Below, piece after piece: positions 8,506 to 16,319 of a DNA stretch of 43,113 nt (the first letter of the stretch is position 1; every line of letters begins with the position of its first letter). The DNA is taken from assembly GCA_030528485.1 (NCBI GenBank), contig JAUMYU010000003.1, forward strand, positions 22,989 to 66,101. Reading direction: 5' to 3'. The position numbers were made by a program, and so were the translations under genes. The stretch comes from Comamonadaceae bacterium (GTDB taxonomy: Bacteria; Pseudomonadota; Gammaproteobacteria; Burkholderiales; Burkholderiaceae_C). Under the pieces are notes generated by a model. It was not told the DNA's origin. It saw only the letters and a list, made by a program, of their open reading frames with translations, and made no database searches.

Positions 8506-9492
8506 TCAGAAGTAATGGCGCAGCCCGATGCCGAAGGAGCGGAAGTCCTGCCCGGCGCGCTCGACGCCCACATCCGCGCCGTAGGCCGCGCCCTTGGCGT
8601 TGTCCAGATGGGTGTAGAGCGCGTAGAACTTGGTGCGCTTGCTCAGGTTGTAATTCCAGGCCAGCGTCCACTGCGTGGCGCTGCTGTCGGCAACGCGCTT
8701 GTAGGCGCTGGCATGCCCGGCGTTGAGGTGGATTTCGTTGTTGCCGAAGTTGTAAATGCCCACCAGGCGGTAGTTGTTGCGCGCGCCAGCGCCTTCGAGC
8801 CAGCCGTTTTCATCGCGCTGGTAATAGCCGCCAAACTGAAAATCGCCCAGCGTGTAAAGCCCGCGCAGGCTGAGCTGCTTGGCCTGGTCGTAATGCACGT
8901 AGGAGGCGGCCAGGGAGAGATCGCCCGCGTCGTAATTGGCCACCAGCTCGTAGGCGTGGGCATTGACGCCATCAATGGTTTTGCGATCATCCTTCAGGCT
9001 CATGCCCAGTTCCAGGGTGAAGCCGCCGAATTCGGGGGTGACGTAGGAGAAGCGATGGTCGGCGGGCATGAGGTCGGCAAACAGCCAGTCGGCCGATGTG
9101 CCCACGTTGTCGTTGTGCAGGCTGGTTTCTTCCACGATGGTTTTCATGGACTGGCCGCCGTAGTTGCCCAGGCGCACGCGGCCCCAGTCGCCCGCCAGCC
9201 AGACTTCGGCATTGCTGGCAAAGCCCTCCTCGGCAGCGCCGTCGGTGCTGTCGATGTCCATCTCGAACTGGAAACCGGCCCTGAGGCCGCCGCCCAAATC
9301 CTCCTCGCCCAGAAAGCCCAGGTTGGAGCCGTTGTTGAGCATGTGGGTGTGGGCCTTGGCATCAGTGAGCTTGGTGTGCTCCACCGTGGTGTTGACCCGG
9401 CCGTACAGCGTGACAGAGCTTTGGGCGAGCGCGGATTGGGACAGGCCCAACAGGGCCAGAGACGCGGCGGTGCAAAGAAGGTGTTTTTTCAT
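8506..9492 (-). CDS. Gram-negative porin
   Basis: A 328-residue outer-membrane porin of the beta-proteobacterial OmpC-like family: signal peptide MKKHLLCTAASLALLGLSQS then ALA before QSSVTLYGRV, a GFLGEEDLGGGLRAGFQFE signature at about 59-77, alternating amphipathic strands, and the C-terminal aromatic residue (GLRHYF) needed for Bam-dependent assembly. It would form a trimeric general diffusion pore. No specific substrate can be read from sequence. It is the first of two porin genes in this part of the window and is transcribed on its own from the AT-rich 9493-9757 region. Confidence 0.93.
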   Translation of the reverse strand: MKKHLLCTAASLALLGLSQSALAQSSVTLYGRVNTTVEHTKLTDAKAHTHMLNNGSNLGFLGEEDLGGGLRAGFQFEMDIDSTDGAAEEGFASNAEVWLAGDWGRVRLGNYGGQSMKTIVEETSLHNDNVGTSADWLFADLMPADHRFSYVTPEFGGFTLELGMSLKDDRKTIDGVNAHAYELVANYDAGDLSLAASYVHYDQAKQLSLRGLYTLGDFQFGGYYQRDENGWLEGAGARNNYRLVGIYNFGNNEIHLNAGHASAYKRVADSSATQWTLAWNYNLSKRTKFYALYTHLDNAKGAAYGADVGVERAGQDFRSFGIGLRHYF

Positions 9493-9596
9493 GACCAGGC
9501 AAACTCCAAACAGCTAGTAAGACGCCTTTTGTTCAAGCTTCCGCCCAAGACGAAATGAGTACAGGCGGCGCCTCAAATCCTCTCTCGGACAGCTTC

Positions 9597-9614
9597 TTTC
9601 TGTGAAAACAGAAA
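9597..9614. other. Short hairpin in the porin/hyi divergent region
   Basis: TTTCTGT at 9597-9603 and ACAGAAA at 9608-9614 form a perfect seven-base stem with a GAAA loop, followed on the plus strand by CTTTTT. It lies about 105 bases upstream of the porin start and 145 upstream of hyi. It could be a structure in the porin 5' leader, an operator or chance; the rest of 9493-9757 is AT-rich without another clear signal. Confidence 0.3.
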
Positions 9615-9757
9615 CTTTTTGAAAGGGAAGCAAATTCTACTCTCCAAAATAATGAGATCGATATGCATTTTTAATACATGTCTTGCTGCTTTGAATATGG
9701 GCTTGAGGGACGGGGTGGGCTGTCAAAATGCCCGCTTTATTTGCTTTTCATGTGCTT

Positions 9758-10585
9758 ATGCTGCGCGTTGCCGCCAATTTGAGTTTTTTTTACCAGGACA
9801 TGCCGTTTGAAGCGCGGCTGGCTGCCGCTGCGGAGGATGGCTTTAAAGGAGTGGAATACCTCTCGCCCTACGACATGGAGCCGCATCGGCTGGCGGGCCT
9901 GCTGCAAGCCCATGGCCTGGAGCAGGTTTTGTTCAATGCGCCGGCAGGCGGGAGCCATCTGGAGCAGGTGCGCAGGGCCTGGGCCGAGGGCTGGCGCGGC
10001 ACCGCCAGCCTGCCGGGTGAGCAGGATGCGTTTCGCTATGGCATTGATTTGGCGCTGGAGTATGCGCAGGCCCTGTCGTGCCGGCGCGTTCATGTCATGT
10101 CCGGTATCAACCCGTCGGCCAATCGGGGGGATCGTTTGTTCTGGCTGAGGCAATTGACATGGGCAGCCGAGCGCGCGGCGCGGTGCCCGGATGTCACTTT
10201 GCTGATTGAGGCGATCAACAGGGAGGATATGCCCGGCTACTGGTTGCATACGCAGCAACAGGCCTACGAGGCGCTGGTCGAGGTGGGGCACCCCAGGCTG
10301 GCGATGCAGTTCGATGCCTACCATTGCCAAAAGGCAGAGGGGGATGTGCTGGCGCAGTGGCAAAAATATGCGGCCACAGGCTGGATCAAGCATGTGCAAA
10401 TCGCAGGCGTGCCAGGCAGGCATGAGCCGGATGTCGGCGTGCTGCCCTATGGCCCGCTGCTGGCGCAGATGCAGGCCAGCGGCTACGACGGCTGGCTGGG
10501 GCTGGAGTACCGCCCGCAGGATGCATCGCGCGCTGGCGTGCGTGAGGGGTTAAGGCGCTGGCTGGCGCAGGGGGTGGCGCTGTGA
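9758..10585 (+). CDS. hyi: Hydroxypyruvate isomerase (Hyi family TIM barrel)
   Basis: A 275-residue xylose-isomerase-like TIM barrel beginning LRVAANLSFF. Family catalytic and metal residues are visible: Glu151 in LLIEAINRED, Asp186 and His188 in FDAYHCQ, Gln214 with GRHEP at 220-224 in HVQIAGVPGRHEP, and Glu250 in GLEYRP. Hyi interconverts hydroxypyruvate and tartronate semialdehyde in glyoxylate metabolism; the related OtnI acts on 2-oxo-tetronate, and sequence alone does not separate them firmly. Family alignment favours ATG 9758; ATG 9728 would add ten residues. It ends in a GTGA overlap with the regulator gene. No gcl or glxR lies beside it. Confidence 0.85.
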   Translation: MLRVAANLSFFYQDMPFEARLAAAAEDGFKGVEYLSPYDMEPHRLAGLLQAHGLEQVLFNAPAGGSHLEQVRRAWAEGWRGTASLPGEQDAFRYGIDLALEYAQALSCRRVHVMSGINPSANRGDRLFWLRQLTWAAERAARCPDVTLLIEAINREDMPGYWLHTQQQAYEALVEVGHPRLAMQFDAYHCQKAEGDVLAQWQKYAATGWIKHVQIAGVPGRHEPDVGVLPYGPLLAQMQASGYDGWLGLEYRPQDASRAGVREGLRRWLAQGVAL

Positions 10586-11574
10586 GTGCGCCGATATCCA
10601 GCATGCCCCCGGCTTCGCACGCGGTTCAGGTGGAGCTGGTGGCCGTTTTGGCGTCTGTGGCAAATGGGCAAGTGCGCGTGATGACGACACGTCATGGCCA
10701 GTCGTTGCCATGCGGGCCGTTTACGACGACCCATCTTTCGCTCCAGGCGGGCATGCGCGCCTGGGTGGAGTCGGAAACCCACCACCCGATTGGTTATATC
10801 GAGCAGCTCTACACCTTCGCCGATCCTGGCCGACAAGCCGATGCCGGCCCCAGGCGCATTTCCATCAGCTATCTGGGCTTGACGTGTGCCCAGAAAAATA
10901 CGCACGATACGCTTAACGCGGCTGCGGAGCATGCCGGTTGGCGTAACTGGTATGACTTCTTCCCTTGGGAGGATCAGCGCAGCGAATGGGCGGTGGATCT
11001 GGTGCGTGAAGGCATCGTGCCGCGTCTGTCGCAGTGGGCTAGCCAGACGCAATCGCCGGATGTGGCGCGGCAACGTTGGCAACGTATCGAGAGCTGCTTC
11101 GCATTGCATGGGTGGAGCGAAGATTTGGTGCTGCAACGCTATGAGCTGCTCTACGAAGCGGCTTTGGTAGAGGAGGCGCGCCGCATGCGCGGGGCGGCAG
11201 TAGCGAATGGCGAGCAGCCATTGTTGCCGGGCCTCGCCATGTTGCTGGATCACCGCCGCATTTTGGCAACGGGGATGGCAAGGCTGCGCGCCAAGATCAA
11301 ATACCGGCCGGTGGTTTTTGAGCTGATGCCTGCCCGGTTTACCTTGTTGCAACTACAGCAAACGGCCGAAGCCATCACGGGGCGCTGGTTGCACAAGCAG
11401 AACTACCGCCGGTTGATTGAGCAGCAACATTTGATTGAAGAAACGGGGCAGATGGCAGCAGGGCAAGCAGGTCGGCCCGCCAAGCTGTTCCGGTTTCGCA
11501 ATGACGTGGCTTATGAAAGGGTTATTGCGGGAACCAAGTTCCCAACGGCCGCCAGTTCAGGTGCGCTGGATTGA
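10582..11574 (+). CDS. Nudix-like transcriptional regulator with C-terminal HTH (NrtR/NadQ-like)
   Basis: A 330-residue protein with an N-terminal Nudix-like part (about 15-210, with WYDFFPWEDQRSEWA near 122-136, and without a complete catalytic Nudix box) and a C-terminal winged helix (about 245-315: FTLLQLQQTAEAITG, HKQNYRRLIEQQHLIEETG, GRPAKLFRFR). This layout matches the group of Nudix-derived regulators that includes NrtR and the COG4111/NadQ type, which control NAD-related genes. Start codon GTG overlaps the hyi stop (GTGA), so the two are translationally coupled. The pairing suggests a regulatory link with hyi or the adjacent porins, but the ligand is unknown. NadQ is the best guess, not a firm identity. 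Confidence 0.75.
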   Translation: MSAPISSMPPASHAVQVELVAVLASVANGQVRVMTTRHGQSLPCGPFTTTHLSLQAGMRAWVESETHHPIGYIEQLYTFADPGRQADAGPRRISISYLGLTCAQKNTHDTLNAAAEHAGWRNWYDFFPWEDQRSEWAVDLVREGIVPRLSQWASQTQSPDVARQRWQRIESCFALHGWSEDLVLQRYELLYEAALVEEARRMRGAAVANGEQPLLPGLAMLLDHRRILATGMARLRAKIKYRPVVFELMPARFTLLQLQQTAEAITGRWLHKQNYRRLIEQQHLIEETGQMAAGQAGRPAKLFRFRNDVAYERVIAGTKFPTAASSGALD

Positions 11575-11858
11575 TGGAGGGGCATTGGGTGAAATGCGTG
11601 GCGCAACCCTTTGTTTTCGGAGGGCTGCCCATGGTGTCTTGCGCGCTCCGGTGACGGGGTCGTGTTGCTGGGTAGCAACGAAAATGGAGCGAATCTTCGA
11701 TAGATTGCAAATACTCTTTGCCAAGCGCGGGCCTGTCTGCTGCAATACGCCTAACTTCCCCACCAGGAGGTTGGCTCGGGGAACCGGCGGGACTGTAATC
11801 CGGCACAAGCCCTAGACCCCCCGTACCGGAGCCCTATGTTTAACCTTGGAGTATTCGC

Positions 11859-12812
11859 ATGAAAAAATCCCTTATCGCATTGGCTGCCGTTGCCGCCTCT
11901 GGCTTCGCAATGGCTCAATCTTCTGTGACGTTGTACGGTGTGGCTGACGTTGCTGTTGGCTACAACTCTGACAAAGGCCCCAACGCCACTATCGAGAAAA
12001 AGACGGCAGCTCGTGCAAACAGCATTTTCAACAATGGCACTAGCCGCATTGGCTTCCGCGGCGTGGAAGATCTGGGTGGCGGCCTGAAAGCCAACTTCCA
12101 GTTCGAACAAGGTGTGAGCTTGGCTGATGGCTCTACTCAGGCGAAGACCTTTGCTCGTCAAGCTTGGGTTGGCCTGTCTGGCGACTTCGGCACGCTGCGT
12201 TTGGGCCGTCAGTTGACTCCTTCCTTCAACGGTATCGCCGCTTGGGAAATCACTGGCGCTGCCAACTACTCTGTGGTGGCTAATCAGTTCGGTTTTGCTG
12301 GTGCTGGCTCGCGTGATGATGCCATGATCCATTACATCACACCGAACTTTGGTGGCTTTAAAGCGCATCTGGCTTATGTGCTGGAAGATAACCGTGGCAC
12401 GGATGAGAAGTACGACTTGGCTTTGATCTACGGCAATGGCCCATTCAAGGCTGCTCTGACTTACGCCAACACGGGCGAAGGCAAGGCTAACGCTTCCGTC
12501 GGCGCTTCTTACGATTTCAAATTCGCCAAGGTTGCCGCCTCTTACTTTGACGGCCACTATGGTTACATGCGCAACGCTTCGTTCGACGGCTTCTCTGTCG
12601 GCGCTTCGATTCCTTTCAATAACTTCAGCCTGACGTTCGACGTGGCCCGTAACAGCGAGTTCAAGGATACCGACTTCGTCGTGGAAGGCAAGTACGCTTT
12701 GTCCAAGCGCACATTCGTGTATGCCATGTACTTGAACGATGGCAAGAAGTTCACACGTGACACCAACACTGGCAAGAACAACTTCTCGGTTGGTCTGCGT
12801 CACAACTTCTAA
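11859..12812 (+). CDS. Gram-negative porin (second copy, likely highly expressed)
   Basis: A 317-residue porin: signal peptide MKKSLIALAAVAASGFAMA, mature start QSSVTLYGVADVAVGYN, a GTSRIGFRGVEDLGGGLKA signature around 57-75, SRDDAMIHYITPNFGG mid-strand motif and C-terminal VGLRHNF. It is distantly related to the other porin in the window. Codon choice is unusual for the neighbourhood, with many codons ending in T (gct, ggt, tct), as expected for a very highly expressed outer-membrane protein. A purine-rich stretch (CTTGGAGTATTCGC) supplies the ribosome binding site, and a perfect terminator follows 19 bases after the stop. Likely the major porin. Confidence 0.94.
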   Translation: MKKSLIALAAVAASGFAMAQSSVTLYGVADVAVGYNSDKGPNATIEKKTAARANSIFNNGTSRIGFRGVEDLGGGLKANFQFEQGVSLADGSTQAKTFARQAWVGLSGDFGTLRLGRQLTPSFNGIAAWEITGAANYSVVANQFGFAGAGSRDDAMIHYITPNFGGFKAHLAYVLEDNRGTDEKYDLALIYGNGPFKAALTYANTGEGKANASVGASYDFKFAKVAASYFDGHYGYMRNASFDGFSVGASIPFNNFSLTFDVARNSEFKDTDFVVEGKYALSKRTFVYAMYLNDGKKFTRDTNTGKNNFSVGLRHNF

Positions 12813-12831
12813 TCCGGTTTTTACTGGATAA

Positions 12832-12859
12832 ACAAAACGCCCCTTCGGGGGCGTTTTGT
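12832..12859. terminator. Rho-independent terminator after the second porin
   Basis: A 12-base perfect stem, ACAAAACGCCCC at 12832-12843 and its complement at 12848-12859, with a TTCG loop. The stem end supplies the T-run on the plus strand and would also work on the minus strand. Confidence 0.92.
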
Positions 12860-12956
12860 CGTTTTGAAGCGTGCGCTCGGCCAAGGAAATCGCATGCGGC
12901 ATTGATAATGCTTGCCTACCAATTGGAATGTTTCGCTGACGATGGAGATAGGGCAG

Positions 12957-14255
12957 ATGGTCGGTGGTCGAGTAGCAAAGAAATGGTTGGGTATGGCCGT
13001 TTTCGGAGCGGCAGCGATATGGATGGCTGTGGCGCAAGCCAGGCCGCCAGCGCGGGAGCCGATTAAATTGGCGTTAGTGGAAAGCCTCTCCGGCCCCTTT
13101 GCCAATACGGGGGAGGCGGTGTTTCGCAATTTGGCTTGGGCCGTAGAGCGCGTTAATGCCCGTGGCGGAGTCGTGTTGTCGGTTGAAGAGGGTGGCCCCC
13201 GCCCATTGCAGTTGATGCGATTTGACAGCAAGGGGCAAACGCAAGAGGCGCTATCCGCGTTGCAAGCGGCTCGGGATGCAGGAGCGCGTTACATTTTGCA
13301 GGGCAACTCCTCGGCTACGGCAGAGGCGATTTTGGGGGCGGTTGAAAAAAACAACGTGCGCACGCCAGAGCAAAGCCTGTTGTTTCTCAATTATTCGGCC
13401 GTCGATCCCAGCCTGACCAACGAGAAGTGCAGTTTTTGGCATTTCCGTTTTGATGCCCATGCCCATATGCGCATGAATGCATTGATGGATGTGTTGGAGC
13501 GCGATGCGGCTATCAAGAAAGTCTATTTATTCGGGCAAGACTATAGTTTTGGCCACGCCGTGTTGAAGGAGGCGCGGCGTCAATTGGCTGAGCGCCGTCC
13601 GGATATCGAGATTGTGGCCGAGGAATATCACCCGATTGGTCGCGTCAAGGATTTCGCGCCCTATGGCGCCAAGATCAAAGCCAGTGGCGCGCAGGCGGTG
13701 ATTACGGGGAACTGGGGTAATGATCTGACCTTGTTCATCAAAGCCAGCGCGGAGGTTGGCTTTGATGGCAGCTTTTACACGTTTTACGGCAATGCGTTGG
13801 GCGCGCCAGCGGCCATTGGCGATGCGGGCGTGGGTAAAGTCATTGCGGTGGCGGACTGGTTTCCCAATGCCCCTTCTGAACAAGGCCGGGCTTTTTATGC
13901 CTCCTTCCGTGAGCGTTTTCCCAAACCCGATGACGACTACGTCCATATGCGGATGCAGCTTTTGGTAGAGGCTTTGGTCAAGGCAATGGAAAAGGCGGGC
14001 AGCGCCGAGCCTAAAGCGGTGGCTTTCGCTTTGGAGGATTTGGCTGTGGCGTTCTCTGGCCAGGCCGGGCGTATGCGCGCTGATGACCACCAATTCCAGC
14101 AAGCCTTGATGGTGGGTTTGATGCAAAAGGCGGGCAGTGCTTCTGTGCCTTTTGATGTGGAGGGTTCGGGCTATGGTTTTGAGGTGATTCGTTTGCTCAA
14201 GCCCGATGAGGCGCAGATGGCGCATCGCTGTGCCATGAAGCGCCCGACGCGCTAA
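12957..14255 (+). CDS. Branched-chain amino acid type ABC transporter substrate-binding protein (orphan)
   Basis: A 432-residue periplasmic binding protein of the LivJ/LivK family: signal peptide MVGGRVAKKWLGMAVFGAAA ending AQA, then IKLALVESLSGPFANTGEAVFRNLAWAVERVNARGG, which is the family's ligand-binding N-lobe opening, and IKKVYLFGQDYSFGHAVL in the second lobe. ATG 12957 has GGAG nine bases upstream; in-frame ATG codons at 12942 and 12912 are possible. No permease or ATPase genes accompany it, so it either serves a transporter encoded elsewhere or acts alone as a sensor-type binder. Codon use is richer in A/T-ending codons than the efe and gsp regions. Confidence 0.85.
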   Translation: MVGGRVAKKWLGMAVFGAAAIWMAVAQARPPAREPIKLALVESLSGPFANTGEAVFRNLAWAVERVNARGGVVLSVEEGGPRPLQLMRFDSKGQTQEALSALQAARDAGARYILQGNSSATAEAILGAVEKNNVRTPEQSLLFLNYSAVDPSLTNEKCSFWHFRFDAHAHMRMNALMDVLERDAAIKKVYLFGQDYSFGHAVLKEARRQLAERRPDIEIVAEEYHPIGRVKDFAPYGAKIKASGAQAVITGNWGNDLTLFIKASAEVGFDGSFYTFYGNALGAPAAIGDAGVGKVIAVADWFPNAPSEQGRAFYASFRERFPKPDDDYVHMRMQLLVEALVKAMEKAGSAEPKAVAFALEDLAVAFSGQAGRMRADDHQFQQALMVGLMQKAGSASVPFDVEGSGYGFEVIRLLKPDEAQMAHRCAMKRPTR

Positions 14256-14313
14256 GGAGCCTTATCGCCCCTGCCGCTGCGTGATCGCAAGTTCATGTGG
14301 TGCGGCTTGGCAT

Positions 14314-14396
14314 AAATTTCAATTCAAAAGTAAATATTTTTTAATACTGAATCTGCCAAAATAAGGATGATTTATTTCCTTTTGATTTGTAAAAAT
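14314..14396 (+). repeat. Dispersed AT-rich palindromic element, copy 4
   Basis: Left arm AAATTTCAATTCAAAAGTAA from 14314 and right arm ATTTCCTTTTGATTTGTAAA ending near 14396, with TGCCAAAATAAGG inside the right arm. It begins 58 bases after the binding-protein stop and ends 137 bases before gntR; nothing else is evident in the 14256-14533 gap. Confidence 0.87.
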
Positions 14397-14533
14397 AAAA
14401 TTTCCGATTCGATTTATATCTTATATAAGACACTGGAGCAAGGCTTGGCTGAGCGCTTAGAATCGTTGGGCTGGGCTGCCCCCGCAGGGGGGTAGCGAAT
14501 GCCATTGAAAGCCACCGAAAGCCACGAAGCACC

Positions 14534-15313
14534 ATGAATGAGATCCAGGGCATACCCAAGGCAGCGGAGGCTGCAAATTTGGCAGCCCCTTCTTTCAGCC
14601 CTTTGTATCGCCAAATCAAAGGGCTGCTGTTGCAGAAATTACAGGCGGGTCAATGGCAGCCGGGCGAGGCCATTCCAAGTGAAATGGAGCTGTCGCAGCA
14701 ATTGCGCGTTAGCCAGGGCACGGTGCGCAAAGCCATTGATGAATTGGCGGCGGAAAATCTTTTGGTGCGGCGGCAGGGAAAAGGCACTTTCGTGGCTACG
14801 CATACGGAACGCCAAGTCCAGTACCGTTTCCTGCGCTTGCGCCCCGATCAGGGCAGCCTGGATGGAGAGGGGCCAGCGCAACGCCATATCTTGTTTTGTC
14901 GGCGCGAGCGCGCCACGGCGGAGCTGGCGGCGCAAATGGGCCTGCGCAGTGGCGATGCGGTTATGCACATCCGCCGCACGTTGGCCATGCGAGCAGTGGT
15001 TTCGGTGCTGGAGGATATTTGGCTGCCCGGCCATGCGTTTAAAAACATCCATGCCGAACAAGTCATGCATTACCAAGGGCCGACCTATGCCTTGCTGGAG
15101 CAAGAGTTTGGCGTGCGCATGGTGCGTGCGGTGGAAAAGATCAAGGCTATCGTTGCGCCAGACGCAGAATCGGCGCAATTGCTGGAAGTGGAAAGCTCAA
15201 CGCCTTTGCTGGCCGTTGAGCGTGTTTCCTATACCTACAACGATGTGCCCATGGAGGTGCGCCGTGGCCTGTATCGGACAGACACCCATCACTATCTCAA
15301 CGAGCTGCAATGA
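14534..15313 (+). CDS. GntR/HutC-family transcriptional regulator upstream of sdh
   Basis: A 259-residue regulator with an N-terminal winged helix (about 23-90: FSPLYRQIKGLLLQKLQAG, PSEMELSQQLRVSQGTVRKA, RRQGKGTFVA) and a UTRA ligand-binding domain (about 110-250). The HutC/UTRA subfamily binds small metabolites. A GntR gene of this type directly ahead of sdhC is a recurring Burkholderiales arrangement, so it most likely controls the sdh-gltA block, perhaps in response to a carboxylate; the ligand is not readable from sequence. The gene ends 125 bp before sdhC, and a short palindrome lies between. Confidence 0.88.
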   Translation: MNEIQGIPKAAEAANLAAPSFSPLYRQIKGLLLQKLQAGQWQPGEAIPSEMELSQQLRVSQGTVRKAIDELAAENLLVRRQGKGTFVATHTERQVQYRFLRLRPDQGSLDGEGPAQRHILFCRRERATAELAAQMGLRSGDAVMHIRRTLAMRAVVSVLEDIWLPGHAFKNIHAEQVMHYQGPTYALLEQEFGVRMVRAVEKIKAIVAPDAESAQLLEVESSTPLLAVERVSYTYNDVPMEVRRGLYRTDTHHYLNELQ

Positions 15314-15333
15314 GCCGCGCCCGCTGCGCGGCT

Positions 15334-15344
15334 GACAATTTGTC
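15334..15344. promoter_or_regulatory. Candidate operator palindrome upstream of sdhC
   Basis: GACAATTTGTC is a perfect inverted repeat (GACAA, central T, TTGTC). A second TTTGTC half-site lies at 15350-15355, ten bases further on and overlapping the proposed -35 box. Position between a GntR-type regulator and the operon it precedes makes it a plausible operator; there is no copy upstream of gntR itself. Confidence 0.4.
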
Positions 15345-15350
15345 GCACAT

Positions 15351-15381
15351 TTGTCTTGGTTTAGCCCGTTGAGACTAGAAT
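15351..15381 (+). promoter_or_regulatory. Candidate sigma-70 promoter for sdhCDAB
   Basis: TTGTCT at 15351-15356 and TAGAAT at 15376-15381 resemble -35 and -10 boxes, but the 19-base spacer is longer than ideal. The -10 lies 58 bases before the sdhC ATG. Confidence 0.35.
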
Positions 15382-15438
15382 CGCCGGGTTTGCCCGCCAG
15401 CGGCGAACCCTGTTTCCACTGAGAAAGCCAAAAAACCC

Positions 15439-15867
15439 ATGAATGAAGTTGCAAAGAAAAGGCCGGAGTTTCGCAACATCAATGTCTTCCATGATGTGCG
15501 CACTTACCGTATGCCCCCAGCGGCCATCCTCTCCATCCTGCACCGTATCAGCGGCGGCATCATGTTTTTGCTGCTGCCCTTTTTGCTCTGGCTATTCGAC
15601 ATGTCGGTGCGCTCGCCACAGACTTTTGAGCAAGTAGCAGGCATTTTCCGCGAGGGGCTTTGGATCTTCCCCGGCTTCATGGTCCGGCTAGGTGTGCTGG
15701 TGCTGGTGTGGGCCTTTTTGCATCACCTGTGCGCAGGTATTCGTCACATTCATATGGATGTGGATCACCATGCCGTTGACAAGCACAAAGGGCGCAAGAC
15801 CGCTATTGCCTCATTCGCCATCAGCTTGGGCCTGACTGCCATTTTTGGCCTCAAGATCTTGTTCTGA
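15439..15867 (+). CDS. sdhC: Succinate dehydrogenase cytochrome b556 subunit
   Basis: A 142-residue membrane anchor with three helices and the family motifs HRISGG (35-40) and HHLCAGIRH (95-103). His96 is the expected haem b ligand by alignment with the HxxxGxRH motif. SdhC with SdhD binds haem and ubiquinone and anchors the SdhAB catalytic head to the cytoplasmic face of the inner membrane. First gene of sdhC-D-A-B-E-gltA. Confidence 0.95.
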   Translation: MNEVAKKRPEFRNINVFHDVRTYRMPPAAILSILHRISGGIMFLLLPFLLWLFDMSVRSPQTFEQVAGIFREGLWIFPGFMVRLGVLVLVWAFLHHLCAGIRHIHMDVDHHAVDKHKGRKTAIASFAISLGLTAIFGLKILF

Positions 15868-15891
15868 CCGCTGCGCCAAGGAGTTTTAACT

Positions 15892-16257
15892 ATGTCCGTC
15901 AACTACGGTTCCAAGCGCCTTGTCGTCGGCGCCCACTATGGTCTTCGCGACTGGCTGGCCCAGCGACTTACGGCGATCTTGATTGCTTTGTTCGCGCTCG
16001 TGCTGATGGCGCGAGTTTGCATGATTGATGGCGCGATCGATTATGCAGAGTGGAAAAACCTCTTTGCGCCGCAATGGATGCGCTTGCTGACCTTCGTGGC
16101 TGCTGTGGCCGTGCTCTGGCACGCGTGGATCGGTTTGCGTGAAATCTTGATGGATTACGTCTCTGTCGCTGGCCTGCGCCTGCTGGCCTATACGGGTGTG
16201 CTGGTCTGGCTGGTCGGTTGCGCTGGCTGGGTTTTCCAGACGCTGTGGCGGCTGTGA
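15892..16257 (+). CDS. sdhD: Succinate dehydrogenase hydrophobic membrane anchor
   Basis: A 121-residue protein with three hydrophobic helices. The LWHAWIGLREILMDYV segment contains His77 (second haem b ligand) and Asp88-Tyr89 (quinone-site pair by comparison with E. coli SdhD). It follows sdhC by 24 bases with AAGGAG upstream of its ATG. Confidence 0.95.
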   Translation: MSVNYGSKRLVVGAHYGLRDWLAQRLTAILIALFALVLMARVCMIDGAIDYAEWKNLFAPQWMRLLTFVAAVAVLWHAWIGLREILMDYVSVAGLRLLAYTGVLVWLVGCAGWVFQTLWRL

Positions 16258-16319
16258 TGGCCTGGTAAATATCCCGTCCAGTAGAACAAAGATAAGTCCC
16301 CACTTTAAGACTACCCATC

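Noticed and set aside
9619-9810. Small plus-strand ORF at the start of the hyi region
   Set aside because: It overlaps hyi in another frame, has no ribosome binding site and no recognisable motif.
11750-11830. Cobalamin-riboswitch-like stretch (CACCAGGAGG, GACTGTAATCCGG) before the second porin
   Set aside because: The words resemble conserved riboswitch segments but are in the wrong order and spacing, the rest of the core is missing, and the downstream gene is a general porin.
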